A stretch of 64,000 nucleotides of DNA from Algoriphagus taiwanensis (lineage in GTDB: Bacteria > Bacteroidota > Bacteroidia > Cytophagales > Cyclobacteriaceae): positions 310,001 through 374,000 of the forward strand of contig NZ_BTPE01000005.1 of assembly GCF_036245645.1 (NCBI RefSeq). The letters run 5' to 3'. The notes under the pieces are model-generated. The model saw only the letters and a program-made list of their open reading frames with translations. It made no database searches and was not told the origin of the DNA. The position numbers and the translations under genes are program-made. Shown piece after piece: positions 43,948-53,124 of this stretch; the stretch's first letter is position 1, and each line of letters starts with the position of its first letter.

Positions 43948-45077
43948 AGTTCCTTTTTATCGTACAGGGAGAAGGCAGAGGGCATATGACCCAAGCCATC
44001 GCTTTTTCCAACCTGCTTCAAAGGCAAGGACATGAATTACTCTGTGTTTTGGTAGGCAAAAGCAAAAGAAGAACGATCCCGGACTTTTTTATCCGAGAGA
44101 TACAAGCTCCTGTCAGCTTATTGGAAAGCCCAAACTTTGAGGCAGACGGAGCTGAGAAAAAAATTCTGTTGGGAAAAACCATCCGGAAAAATCTGACCAA
44201 GGTCCCCGTTTTTTGGAAAAGCCTCCAACAAATCGATCAAACTGTAAAAAGCCTCAATCCTGACATCATTCTGAATTTTTATGATCTTTTGGGAGGTTTG
44301 TATTCCTTCCTTTTCAGGCCCAAAGCAGCCTATTGGGTGATCGGGCATCAATACCTTTCAGCCCATCCGGAGTTTGTTTTTGCTCCCAAGAGACCGTTGG
44401 AGCGCATGCTTTTCCGATTGAATACCCAAATCACAGCCTTAGGGGCAGATGAGGTTTTGGCACTTTCCTTTTTACCCAAATCCACAAACCATAAACTTAA
44501 AGTCCTTCCTCCTCTGCTGAGGAAGGAAATCAAAACCCTTCCAATCAAGAATGCTAATTTTTACCTCGCCTATATGGTCAACCCCGGATATGGTGAGGAA
44601 GTGAAAGGATTTGCTGCCAAAAACCCCCATCTCCAGATCAAAGCCTATTGGGATAAAAAAGATGCTGCGGATATCGAGCATCCTCTGAGCAACCTGAGCT
44701 TTCATCGGGTCAATGACAGGAGCTTTTTGGAAGATATGGCCGCATGCAAGGGACTGGTCTGTACTGCTGGATTCGAATCCGTCTGCGAAGCGATGTATTT
44801 GGGAAAGCCTGTAATGATGATCCCCGTCGCAGGACAATATGAGCAGGCTTGCAATGCCTTGGATGCAGTCGCCTCCGGGGCCGGAATTGCTTCTGAAAAC
44901 TTCGATTTTTCCAAATTGGAAATGGCAGAAAAAAAGGATGCCGAAGCATCCTTAATCTATCAGGAATGGGTGGATTCCTGGCCTGAACTTTTTCGAAAAC
45001 TGATATCCCAAGCGGAGGAAAAGCAACAAATCACCGGCAATTCAGCCACGATGGGTCCAAAACCCGCTTTCGGGTAA
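43944..45077 (+). CDS. Glycosyltransferase of the MurG/UGT (GT-B) type
   Basis: A 377-residue GT-B glycosyltransferase. The N-terminal glycine loop GEGRGHMTQAIAF binds the acceptor side, and the donor-binding C-terminal half has ACKGLVCTAGFESVCEAMYLGKPVMMIPVAGQYEQACNA, a pattern close to MurG and UGT enzymes. It is coupled to the LpxH-like phosphoesterase by a four-base overlap, which suggests the pair makes or modifies a glycolipid. Donor and acceptor are unknown. Its stop lies three bases from the convergent BlaR1-like gene. Confidence 0.85.
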   Translation: MKFLFIVQGEGRGHMTQAIAFSNLLQRQGHELLCVLVGKSKRRTIPDFFIREIQAPVSLLESPNFEADGAEKKILLGKTIRKNLTKVPVFWKSLQQIDQTVKSLNPDIILNFYDLLGGLYSFLFRPKAAYWVIGHQYLSAHPEFVFAPKRPLERMLFRLNTQITALGADEVLALSFLPKSTNHKLKVLPPLLRKEIKTLPIKNANFYLAYMVNPGYGEEVKGFAAKNPHLQIKAYWDKKDAADIEHPLSNLSFHRVNDRSFLEDMAACKGLVCTAGFESVCEAMYLGKPVMMIPVAGQYEQACNALDAVASGAGIASENFDFSKLEMAEKKDAEASLIYQEWVDSWPELFRKLISQAEEKQQITGNSATMGPKPAFG

Positions 45078-45080
45078 AGT

Positions 45081-47291
45081 TTAGCAGTTCATGCTCTTCC
45101 TCTCTTCCTCAGTCAGTTCTTCGATTTTCTTGTAGATAGTCTTCCCGTCTTTTTCCAATCTGAAGAAAGGAAAATTGACCCGCTGCACTTGTGGTCTTTC
45201 CTTCAGGGTCAGGCTGGAATAAAGTGTGCGAAGCTCCTCAAATTGGCTTTCTAACTGATGGATTTCTTCCTGAGTCCATTTGGAAAAGAGTCGGTTTTCA
45301 TAGGCCTTGGTTTGGTACTCCCCATAAAGCTGGATGTAGGATTTAAGCGCTTTACTCTGAGACTGAGGAGAGAAAGCCAAGGAGTATGAAACCAAATTAG
45401 GATCAGTTGACACCTTGGTGATTTCCTCGTTGCTCGAATCTTTTCTTCTTGCAGGAATATTTGGAGGTAAAGGCTTGACCAACCGCTTCTGCCTGTTTGC
45501 AGGAGCTTGATCGTAAGTCGATTTCAATTCTTGGTAAAGATCCTCCAATTCTGCCTTGACCATAGGGGAATACGCATCCTCAGAACCTTTGAGCTTTTCA
45601 TACTTAGCATTTTTCTGAAGGTAGGCTGTGGTTGGGTCCGGATATCTGGACAAATCCTTGTAAGATGTAATATTCCTCTGAGTCAGGGTTATCGTATCTT
45701 GATTGGTTCTAGGCTGGAACATCGCTGAGGATGGACCTAATTCCTGCTCATAATATGCCTCTCTGTACAAATGAACCTGATAGGGTTGAGGGTATTTTTC
45801 AGATCTTGCATTAGGGAAAACCCGGGACTGGAATGCCCATACAAAATCTTCGGGCTTGAAAGTAGCCAACACTGAATTATCCACCGGTTTACCGTCAATC
45901 CAAAGGGCCACTTCATCCTTATTTTTCCAGAATTCATAAGCTTCAGGCTCAGGAGTTTTCTTTTGGACTGGTTTATTTTTAAACAAGAGCCCTGCTTTTT
46001 GTGCCTCTGAGAGTTGAGAATAACTTTTTTGGGTGTATTCCATATCCTGACTTTCGATCAGGAAAATTGCATCCCGGTAATATCTTTCCTTATCAGGGTC
46101 CTCTTCCGCTATCTCGGTTTGATTACTTGCCTTTTGAAAGTAAATTCTTCGGACATTATGCGCCAGCAATAGCTCCTGAAGATCAGAAACGTCTCCCATT
46201 TCCATTCCGGGTTCTGCATTCAAAGACACCACCAATTCCTCCCCTTTCAGACTGGCCAAGTGATTGGAAAGCTCTTCTCGTGTTAGTTTTTCATTTTCCA
46301 GAAAAACATCCCCAGAACTGGATACTTTCAGAGATAATATCTTTGGCTGTTGGGGATTGGCAAGTTCATTTCCCGCTTGCAAATCTTCAGCAGCCACATT
46401 TACCTCTACTTTCTTCGCAAAAACAGCCACAATTACTCCCAAAAAGGCAACTAAAGCGCCTATTTTCAGGATTTGAATTCCGGGTTTCGAGGTTTTCTTC
46501 ATCATTTTGAATCGTTTTTTGGTGAGGGAAAAATTCAAACGGCTTCCGAGTGAAAATTCATTTTGCCCGGAAAGAATAGAGACAAGGAGATGCTGATACT
46601 CTTGGACCGGAGTTTCCTTGATTACTTCCCGGTCCGCAATAAACTCATGGTTCAGCCGGATGGCCTGAAGTGCCAAATGCAATCCGGGATGAAACCAAAA
46701 CGGAATCAGTAAAAACTCAAGCCATAAAATATCCCAACTGTGCTTTTCCCTGACATGGCACTGCTCATGCAAGAATACCGCCTCGGGAATCCCGGCAGTT
46801 TCATAGGTCTTTTTGTGAAAAAAGATATACTTGAGAAAGGAAAACGGAAGAGTCTCTGCATCCAATAAAACCAAAGTCTCCTTTCGGTAAGTGACTAGGA
46901 CATTATTCTTAATCTGATCCCGGATGAACTTAATATTCCTGACAAATCGAATCAGAAAAACCGCAACTCCTACAAGGTAAACACCCCATAAAATCCACTT
47001 CCAGGGAAATTCAGCCTTGGGACTGGAAATTACAGGCTCAACATCGGTCGGCAATGAAGCTTCCTGAAATTCGCCAGAATAGCTCTCCTCAGGATAAATC
47101 ACCCCGGAAACCTCATCCATTGGCACTTCTTTTACAACCTCATAAGTGATCAGAGGAATAAGGAAAGACCCGATGACCGCTGCCAAAAGGAAAAATCGAT
47201 TGAAGCGATACAATACTTCCTGGTGCAAAAACAGCCGGTAAAAAAGCAGCAACAGAAGCAGACAAAGGATGGATTTGAACAAGTATTCCAT
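45081..47291 (-). CDS. M56 family metallopeptidase (BlaR1/MecR1-like) with unknown sensor region
   Basis: A 736-residue membrane protease. The N-terminal 125 residues contain three hydrophobic segments; a zinc motif HEQCH at 175-179 with the later E(F)IADRE is the M56 signature. A last membrane helix lies around 270-290 (ILKIGALVAFLGVIVAVF). The 440-residue periplasmic part is not a penicillin-binding domain; it has charged, Pro- and Tyr-rich stretches (WIDGKPVDNSVLATFKPEDF, KPLPPNIPARRKDS). In BlaR1 systems, ligand sensing triggers cleavage that leads to BlaI loss. Here the signal is unknown. It overlaps the blaI stop by one base. Confidence 0.86.
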   Translation of the reverse strand: MEYLFKSILCLLLLLLFYRLFLHQEVLYRFNRFFLLAAVIGSFLIPLITYEVVKEVPMDEVSGVIYPEESYSGEFQEASLPTDVEPVISSPKAEFPWKWILWGVYLVGVAVFLIRFVRNIKFIRDQIKNNVLVTYRKETLVLLDAETLPFSFLKYIFFHKKTYETAGIPEAVFLHEQCHVREKHSWDILWLEFLLIPFWFHPGLHLALQAIRLNHEFIADREVIKETPVQEYQHLLVSILSGQNEFSLGSRLNFSLTKKRFKMMKKTSKPGIQILKIGALVAFLGVIVAVFAKKVEVNVAAEDLQAGNELANPQQPKILSLKVSSSGDVFLENEKLTREELSNHLASLKGEELVVSLNAEPGMEMGDVSDLQELLLAHNVRRIYFQKASNQTEIAEEDPDKERYYRDAIFLIESQDMEYTQKSYSQLSEAQKAGLLFKNKPVQKKTPEPEAYEFWKNKDEVALWIDGKPVDNSVLATFKPEDFVWAFQSRVFPNARSEKYPQPYQVHLYREAYYEQELGPSSAMFQPRTNQDTITLTQRNITSYKDLSRYPDPTTAYLQKNAKYEKLKGSEDAYSPMVKAELEDLYQELKSTYDQAPANRQKRLVKPLPPNIPARRKDSSNEEITKVSTDPNLVSYSLAFSPQSQSKALKSYIQLYGEYQTKAYENRLFSKWTQEEIHQLESQFEELRTLYSSLTLKERPQVQRVNFPFFRLEKDGKTIYKKIEELTEEERKSMNC

Positions 47292-47656
47292 TACTTTTTT
47301 TGATTTAATTGGTCATCGATCAGAGACTTTAGCTCCTCGAGTTGGGCCTCGGTGAGGGGAGTTTGCTTCGCAAAAAACGAGGCAAACTGGGCTGGAGAAT
47401 CATTGAAGAAATTTTTGATCAGCCCTTGTAGGTGTTGGCCAAAGTAGGACTCCTTGGATACCAATGGAAAATAGAGTCGGGCCTTTCCTTCCGTCTTATA
47501 ATCCACGAATCTTTTGTCCTGCATCCGCTTAAGCAAAGTGGAAACGGTAGTGACAGCCGGTTTAGGTTCTGGATAGGCCTCGATCAGGTCCTTCAAAAAT
47601 GCCTTTTTCTGCTCCCACAGGTAATTCATCAATTCTTCTTCAGCTTTGGACAGCAT
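47291..47656 (-). CDS. BlaI/MecI/CopY-family transcriptional repressor
   Basis: A 121-residue winged-helix repressor. The opening KAEEELMNYLWEQKKAFLKDL and KPAVTTVSTLLKRMQDKRFVDYKTEGKARLYFPLV contain the recognition helix of the family; the tail dimerises. Members bind TACA/TGTA dyads as dimers and are inactivated by a partner M56 protease, which is the next gene. The promoter of this gene is covered by two such dyads, so the pair is autorepressed. The length is typical. Confidence 0.95.
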   Translation of the reverse strand: MLSKAEEELMNYLWEQKKAFLKDLIEAYPEPKPAVTTVSTLLKRMQDKRFVDYKTEGKARLYFPLVSKESYFGQHLQGLIKNFFNDSPAQFASFFAKQTPLTEAQLEELKSLIDDQLNQKK

Positions 47657-47670
47657 ATTTCTTATTGTTC

Positions 47671-47688
47671 ATTCTACAAATGTAGAAT
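47671..47688. promoter_or_regulatory. BlaI-type operator 1
   Basis: ATTCTACAAATGTAGAAT, an 18-base near-perfect palindrome with the TACA/TGTA core of BlaI and MecI operators. It covers the -7 element of the blaI-like promoter. Confidence 0.88.
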
Positions 47689-47706
47689 GATTATTGAATT
47701 CTACAA
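47677..47706 (-). promoter_or_regulatory. Promoter of the blaI-blaR1-like operon
   Basis: On the minus strand TTG (47704-47706), a 19-base spacer, then TACATTTG (47677-47684), an exact TAnnTTTG match. Both elements lie inside the two palindromic operators, so repressor binding must block RNA polymerase. Confidence 0.78.
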
Positions 47707-47715
47707 GTGTAGAAT
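47698..47715. promoter_or_regulatory. BlaI-type operator 2
   Basis: ATTCTACAAGTGTAGAAT, differing from operator 1 at one base. Start-to-start spacing is 27 bases. It covers the -33 TTG of the promoter and faces the divergent GH63-like gene, whose transcription might also be affected. Confidence 0.86.
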
Positions 47716-47932
47716 AAAAAAAATTCTCCCTCTGAGAAAAAATCCAGTTAAAATCCAGAATCCTTCAGGAAACCGATTTCCAAGGATTCTTTTTCTTCCA
47801 ATCAGAAAATCAAAGCAGTCTTATTTACAGGATGAGTGAAAAAAATACCGAGATGAATTGAACACAATTCTGCATTTTCGGCTTAAATACCCAGAAATTG
47901 ATAATTTCGAAACTTGCTCAAGGAGAACCTAC

Positions 47933-50608
47933 ATGTCAGCTGAACATATACGATTACAAGAAGATAAGGACCGCAAAAAGCATTGGAAAAAATGGGGTCC
48001 TTACCTCACCGAACGCCAATGGGGAACAGTGCGGGAGGATTACAGTCCCGATGGTGCGGCTTGGGAAAATGTGACCCACGACGACGCCCGAAGCAAGGCT
48101 TATCGCTGGGGAGAAGAGGGTATCGCCGGGATTTCTGACCACAAGCAGAAGCTATGTCTGGCTTGGGCTTTTTGGAATGGAAAAGACCCCTTCATCAAAG
48201 AAAGACTTTTTGGCTTGACGGGTAATCAGGGAAATCACGGGGAGGATGTGAAGGAAATCTATTACTACCTCGACTCCACCCCCACGCATAGCTACATGAA
48301 GATGCTGTATAAGTATCCTCAGACGGAATTTCCCTACAAAAAACTGATCGATGAAAACCGGAAAGCCGGTAAGCTTAAAACTGAATTTGAGCTGATTGAT
48401 ACAGGGATCTTTGACGAGGACCGGTATTTTGACATTTTTATCGAATACGCAAAAAACGATGTGGAAGACCTGGTGGCAGTAGCTACCGTCCACAACCGGG
48501 GCCCTGAAGATGCCGAAATCTGGGTGATGCCCACGATTTGGTTTAGAAAAACCTGGTTTACCGGTCATGAACCGTTCATGCCCAACATCACCAAACTTGG
48601 GGACCACTCCATAAAGGCCTTTAGCCCAAAGTCCGGAAACTACATTTTCTCTTTTTGCGGCAACCAAGAACTCGCCTTCTGTGACAATGAGACCAACCGG
48701 CAGCGTCTTTACAACATTCCCAATGAGAAGAAATTTCCGAAAGACGCCATAAACGATTACCTAATCACGGGAGATTCAGCCTTTTTGAACCCACAAAACA
48801 AGGGAACCAAAGCCGCGGCCATTTACAAACTGACTATCCCTGCCGGTGGCCAAAAGCAAGTGAAGATGCGAATGCAGCATCAAATCGAAGAAAATCCCTT
48901 GGATTCTTGCGAGCAGACTCTCGACGAAAGGAAAAAAGAAGCGGATGATTTCTACGCATTTATTCAGGATCGAGTGACTGACCCGGAGCACCGGATGATT
49001 CAGCGTCAGGCATTTGCAGGCTTGATGTGGTCTAAGCAGTTTTACTACTACGATGTCAATCGCTGGCTGGAAGGAGACCCGGGCCGATATCAGCCCCCTG
49101 CCCAGAGAAAGAAGGGGAGAAACAACCATTGGAGGCATCTCCAAAACTATGACATCATCTCCATGCCCGACAAATGGGAATACCCATGGTATGCGGCTTG
49201 GGATTTGGCCTTCCACTGTATTCCTATAGCGAGAATTGATCCGGAGTTTGCCAAGAACCAACTCCTGCTTTTGCTTAATGAGTGGTACATGCATCCCAAC
49301 GGGCAAATCCCAGCTTACGAGTGGAATTTTTCCGATGTCAACCCTCCTGTGCATGCCTATGCCGTACAGCGAGTCTATCAGATTGACAAGAAAATGAATG
49401 ATGGCAAGGGCGATCAGGAGTTTTTGGAACGCGCCATGCACAAGCTGATGCTGAACTTTACCTGGTGGGTCAACCGAAAGGACAGTGAAGGAAACAACAT
49501 CTTTGAGGGAGGATTCTTGGGATTGGACAATATTTCGCTCTTTGACCGAAATCACGCCCAATACTATCAGGGCAAACTCGAACAGGCTGACGGCACAAGC
49601 TGGATGGCCATGTTTTCGCTTAACATGCTGAGAATTGCCCTGGATCTCTGTGAGTTCAATACAGTCTATCAGTTTAGCGCCACCAAATTCCTCGAGCACT
49701 TCCTGTATATCGCAGGGGCCATGAACAACATTTCCTCTGAACACATTTCTCTATGGGATGACGAGGACAACTTCTTCTATGATGTCTTTCACTATCAGGG
49801 AAAAGAACCGAAAAAACTCCGGGTACGGTCGATTGTGGGCTTGATTCCGCTCTTTGCCGTGGAACCGATCAGGGAGGACCTTTTTGATAATCTTCCTGAG
49901 TTCAAAAAGAGGCTGGACTTCTTCCTCAGCGAAAAGCCCAAGCTAGCCGCACTGGTCTCCAGCTGGATTCAGCCTGGATATGACAAGCGGAGGCTCTTTT
50001 CCCTGCTTCGAGGCCACCGGATGAAAAGCGTGCTTTACCGTATGCTGGATTCGGACGAATTTCTCAGCGAGTTTGGAATCCGATCGCTTTCCAAATTCCA
50101 TGAGAAAAATCCTTACACGATGAAAATCAACGGGGATGTGCTTTCCATTGAATATGCCCCGGGAGAATCCACCACCCGAATGTTTGGGGGGAATTCCAAC
50201 TGGAGAGGGCCGATCTGGTTTCCGATCAATTACCTGATTATCGAGTCTTTGAAGAAATTCGACTTCTACTACGGAGGTGATTTTTCGATAGAATATCCGA
50301 CGGGGTCTGGCAACTTCCTGACCATTGATTTGATCGCCAAGGAGCTATCCAATCGATGCATTCGCTTGTTTACTCAGGACAAAAACGGAAACCGCCCGGT
50401 GTTTGGCAACAACAAGAAATTCCAGGAAGACCCTCACTTCAAGGATTACATTCTCTTTTATGAGTATTTTCATGGAGAAAGCGGACGAGGCTTGGGTGCA
50501 TCCCATCAGACAGGTTGGACAGCCTTGGTCGCTGAGATGATCCATAAAATCCATAAACCCAGCAAAGTTCACCATAGTGTCTCCTCTACTCCCCTATTTA
50601 GAAGCTAA
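47933..50608 (+). CDS. GH63-like glucosidase (MGH1-type glycoside hydrolase)
   Basis: An 891-residue cytosolic alpha/alpha-barrel hydrolase of the glucosidase/mannosylglycerate hydrolase group in GH63. The middle and C-terminal parts carry the family text: KWEYPWYAAWDLAFHCIPIARIDPEFAK, WNFSDVNPPVHAYAV with likely catalytic acid, and STTRMFGGNSNWRGPIWFPINYL. It likely cleaves alpha-glucosides such as glycogen-related or compatible-solute sugars. An earlier in-frame ATG at 47858 exists, but AGGAGA lies seven bases before the ATG at 47933, which is chosen. Its last 32 bases overlap rnhB. Confidence 0.88.
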   Translation: MSAEHIRLQEDKDRKKHWKKWGPYLTERQWGTVREDYSPDGAAWENVTHDDARSKAYRWGEEGIAGISDHKQKLCLAWAFWNGKDPFIKERLFGLTGNQGNHGEDVKEIYYYLDSTPTHSYMKMLYKYPQTEFPYKKLIDENRKAGKLKTEFELIDTGIFDEDRYFDIFIEYAKNDVEDLVAVATVHNRGPEDAEIWVMPTIWFRKTWFTGHEPFMPNITKLGDHSIKAFSPKSGNYIFSFCGNQELAFCDNETNRQRLYNIPNEKKFPKDAINDYLITGDSAFLNPQNKGTKAAAIYKLTIPAGGQKQVKMRMQHQIEENPLDSCEQTLDERKKEADDFYAFIQDRVTDPEHRMIQRQAFAGLMWSKQFYYYDVNRWLEGDPGRYQPPAQRKKGRNNHWRHLQNYDIISMPDKWEYPWYAAWDLAFHCIPIARIDPEFAKNQLLLLLNEWYMHPNGQIPAYEWNFSDVNPPVHAYAVQRVYQIDKKMNDGKGDQEFLERAMHKLMLNFTWWVNRKDSEGNNIFEGGFLGLDNISLFDRNHAQYYQGKLEQADGTSWMAMFSLNMLRIALDLCEFNTVYQFSATKFLEHFLYIAGAMNNISSEHISLWDDEDNFFYDVFHYQGKEPKKLRVRSIVGLIPLFAVEPIREDLFDNLPEFKKRLDFFLSEKPKLAALVSSWIQPGYDKRRLFSLLRGHRMKSVLYRMLDSDEFLSEFGIRSLSKFHEKNPYTMKINGDVLSIEYAPGESTTRMFGGNSNWRGPIWFPINYLIIESLKKFDFYYGGDFSIEYPTGSGNFLTIDLIAKELSNRCIRLFTQDKNGNRPVFGNNKKFQEDPHFKDYILFYEYFHGESGRGLGASHQTGWTALVAEMIHKIHKPSKVHHSVSSTPLFRS

Positions 50609-51182
50609 TCGACTGGAAGCAGGCTGTGATGAAGTAGGAAGAGGCTGCTTGGCAGGCCCTGTGGTAGCCGCTTCGGTGATTCTTCCTGCGGATTACTCCA
50701 ATCCATGGATCAATGACTCCAAGAAGCTCAGCAAATCCAACAGGGAAGAACTAATCGAGGAGATCAAGGATAAATCATTGGCGTGGGCTATCGCTGAGGC
50801 AAGCGTGGAGGAAATCGATCAGATCAATATTCTGAATGCCTCTTTTTTGGCCATGAAAAGGGCCGTCCTTCAACTATCGGTTCAGCCAGAGCATTTACTG
50901 ATCGATGGGAATCGCTGGAGATCTGACTTGAAGCTTCCCTACACCTGTGTCATCAAGGGGGATGGTAAATTTGCATCCATTGCAGCAGCATCCATCTTGG
51001 CGAAAGTGTACCGGGATAAGCTGATGGAAGGGCTAGCGGAGGAGTTTCCTAATTTTGCCTGGGAGAGAAATGCAGGATATCCGACTCAAGCTCACCGGGA
51101 GGGAATCGAAAAATTCGGTCCCACGATATGGCATCGCAGAAGCTTTCAGCTGCTCAAGAATCAGTTGGATTTGGGGATTTGA
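50577..51182 (+). CDS. rnhB: Ribonuclease HII
   Basis: A 201-residue RNase HII, which nicks RNA in RNA/DNA hybrids and removes ribonucleotides from DNA. The catalytic D18 and E19 lie in AGCDEVGRGCLAGPVV; LLIDGNRW and KGDGKFASIAAASILAKVYRD supply further Asp residues, and the GYPTQAHREGIEKFGPT tail is conserved. The start is GTG inside the preceding glucosidase gene (32-base overlap); no ATG is available close by. A terminator follows. Confidence 0.96.
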   Translation: MSPLLPYLEANRLEAGCDEVGRGCLAGPVVAASVILPADYSNPWINDSKKLSKSNREELIEEIKDKSLAWAIAEASVEEIDQINILNASFLAMKRAVLQLSVQPEHLLIDGNRWRSDLKLPYTCVIKGDGKFASIAAASILAKVYRDKLMEGLAEEFPNFAWERNAGYPTQAHREGIEKFGPTIWHRRSFQLLKNQLDLGI

Positions 51183-51212
51183 TTAATATCTGCACCATGA
51201 CATCAATAAAAA

Positions 51213-51239
51213 AACCTCCGAAGAATCTCCGGAGGTTTT
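51213..51239. terminator. Intrinsic terminator after rnhB
   Basis: AACCTCCG and CGGAGGTT form an eight-base stem with a short loop, flanked by an A-run and followed by TTGG. It can also serve the convergent unknown gene from the minus side. Confidence 0.85.
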
Positions 51240-51265
51240 GGTTTATATAGGGGTGATTGAATTTT

Positions 51266-51700
51266 CTATTTGATACGTTCAAAGACCAATTTCCCAGATT
51301 TGGAAGTGGCGCTGATCGGCAACAGAACCATTTTCTTTGGACTAAACTCCACAATTTTAGCAAGCCGGTCCTCATCTTCATCATGAATGATCAGCATGTT
51401 TTCATCCCTGAGTTCGATTTTGGCTTTCTTCTGTACTACCGTCTGATTGACAAAATCAATGTACTTGAGTACATCTTTTTCTTCAAACTGATACACCGTG
51501 TTTTCAAGCCTAAACTTGATCCTAGCATCCATATTAGCACGCTGCATCGGAGTAGCATTCTGGTATTCAGGAGAATGGACAATCTTTTCGATCCCATCAA
51601 AATACGTCAGTTGCCAAGTCCCTAACAGTTCGCTATACTGAACCTGATTCCAATAGAAGAATATAGGCAGGAGAATAGAGGTGATTAAAGAAAGATTCAT
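51266..51700 (-). CDS. Exported or membrane-anchored protein of unknown function
   Basis: A 144-residue protein. The first 20 residues (MNLSLITSILLPIFFYWNQ) are a signal or anchor, followed by LLGTWQLTYFDG, which resembles the opening of lipocalin-like small beta-barrels. A later strand pattern (LAKIVEFSPKKMVLLPISATSKSGKLVFERIK) supports a beta fold. No family is recognised. It is last on the minus strand after pntB with a 35-base spacer, so it may be read through from the transhydrogenase unit. Confidence 0.68.
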   Translation of the reverse strand: MNLSLITSILLPIFFYWNQVQYSELLGTWQLTYFDGIEKIVHSPEYQNATPMQRANMDARIKFRLENTVYQFEEKDVLKYIDFVNQTVVQKKAKIELRDENMLIIHDEDEDRLAKIVEFSPKKMVLLPISATSKSGKLVFERIK

Positions 51701-51735
51701 GCGGGCTAATCGGCAATAATTTTGCCAAATTTTTC

Positions 51736-53124
51736 TTAGCTCATTTCTTTCATTTCACCTACCACTTTGGTGAGGGTCTGCTTGGCATCACCGAATAGCA
51801 TCAGGCAGTTGGGATAGCCAAACAGCTCATTCTCTATCCCTGCATATCCCTTGCCCATACTTCGTTTGGATACAATGACCGTTCTTGCCTTATCTGCATT
51901 CAGGATGGGCATGCCATAGATCGGACTTTGAGGATTGGTTCTAGCCGCAGGATTCACCACGTCATTGGCTCCTACTACCAGCACAATGTCCGTATTGGCA
52001 AAGTCATCATTGATGGATTCCATTTCGATCAGCTTATCATAGCTGATATTTGCCTCAGCCAAAAGCACGTTCATGTGCCCTGGCATTCGACCTGCGACAG
52101 GGTGGATGGCAAAGCGGAAATCGATATTTCGCTTTTCACACTGCTCCATCAATTCACGCATCACATGCTGAGCCTGGGCTACTGCCATGCCGTATCCCGG
52201 AACCACAATCACAGAAGAGGCCGAATCAAAGAGCATGGCTGATTCCTCTACTCCAATCTCTTTGATGACAATAGATGGGCCATCTTGAGCTCCGGCAGAG
52301 GTGGTCTGACCAAAACCTCCCAAAAGCACATTCATCAGGGAACGGTTCATGGCTTTACACATGATTTGGGTAAGGATAATTCCTGAGGCTCCCACCAATG
52401 ACCCGGCCACGATAAGCACATTATTGTTTAGGATAAATCCCGTGGCGCATGCTGCCATACCGGAGTAGGAATTGAGCAAAGAAATCACCACAGGCATATC
52501 TGCACCACCTATCGGAATTACAATCAACACACCCACCAGCAAAGCAATGGCAACCAAAATGGTGATGTAAATCGGTTCGATTTGGAAAAGGTAGGTCATC
52601 ACTGCTACCCCAAGGAAAGTCAGAAGAAGCAGGAGATTCAGCAAATGCTGACCACTAAACGTAATTGGCTGTCCTGAAACTTTCCCGTTCAGCTTCAGCC
52701 AGGCCACTACAGAACCGGTAAAGGTGACTCCACCAATCAACACCGAAGCGATAATACTTACAGAATTGACCGTATCGATTTCCACTCCCTGAACCTGAGT
52801 TTTGAAAAAATGATCGGAAAGTGCAACACCCAAGGAAGCCATTCCACCAAACCCGTTGAAAAGGGCCACCATTTCAGGAATTTGGGTCATTTCTACCTTC
52901 TTGGCATAATACAAACCGATAGCCCCACCCACGAGCATGCAGGCAAACATTTCCACGAAGCTCATGATCTCGAGAGTAGTCAAGGTGGCTACAATGGCAA
53001 TGAGCATACCCACAGCAGAAAGCATATTGCCCCTGCGAGCATCTTTGGTTTTTCCCAAAAACTTGATCCCCAATACGAAAAGAACAGAGGCAATCAGATA
53101 GGCGATTTGGACAATATTGCTCAT
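51736..53124 (-). CDS. pntB: NAD(P) transhydrogenase subunit beta
   Basis: A 462-residue membrane subunit of the proton-translocating transhydrogenase, which reduces NADP with NADH using the proton gradient. About nine helices form the N-terminal domain; the NADP-binding domain has VVPGYGMAVAQAQHVMREL, HPVAGRMPGHMNVLLAEA and VGANDVVNPAARTNPQSPI. All are conserved signatures. Its start overlaps the pntAB stop by four bases. Confidence 0.97.
   Translation of the reverse strand: MSNIVQIAYLIASVLFVLGIKFLGKTKDARRGNMLSAVGMLIAIVATLTTLEIMSFVEMFACMLVGGAIGLYYAKKVEMTQIPEMVALFNGFGGMASLGVALSDHFFKTQVQGVEIDTVNSVSIIASVLIGGVTFTGSVVAWLKLNGKVSGQPITFSGQHLLNLLLLLTFLGVAVMTYLFQIEPIYITILVAIALLVGVLIVIPIGGADMPVVISLLNSYSGMAACATGFILNNNVLIVAGSLVGASGIILTQIMCKAMNRSLMNVLLGGFGQTTSAGAQDGPSIVIKEIGVEESAMLFDSASSVIVVPGYGMAVAQAQHVMRELMEQCEKRNIDFRFAIHPVAGRMPGHMNVLLAEANISYDKLIEMESINDDFANTDIVLVVGANDVVNPAARTNPQSPIYGMPILNADKARTVIVSKRSMGKGYAGIENELFGYPNCLMLFGDAKQTLTKVVGEMKEMS

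Noticed and set aside
45062..45075. ACCCG-CTTT-CGGGT hairpin at the end of the MurG/UGT-like gene
   Set aside because: A short five-base stem with no T-run; not strong enough for a terminator call.
48776..49744. Minus-strand open frame of 322 codons inside the GH63-like gene
   Set aside because: The plus strand encodes a well-conserved hydrolase; the antisense product lacks recognisable motifs.
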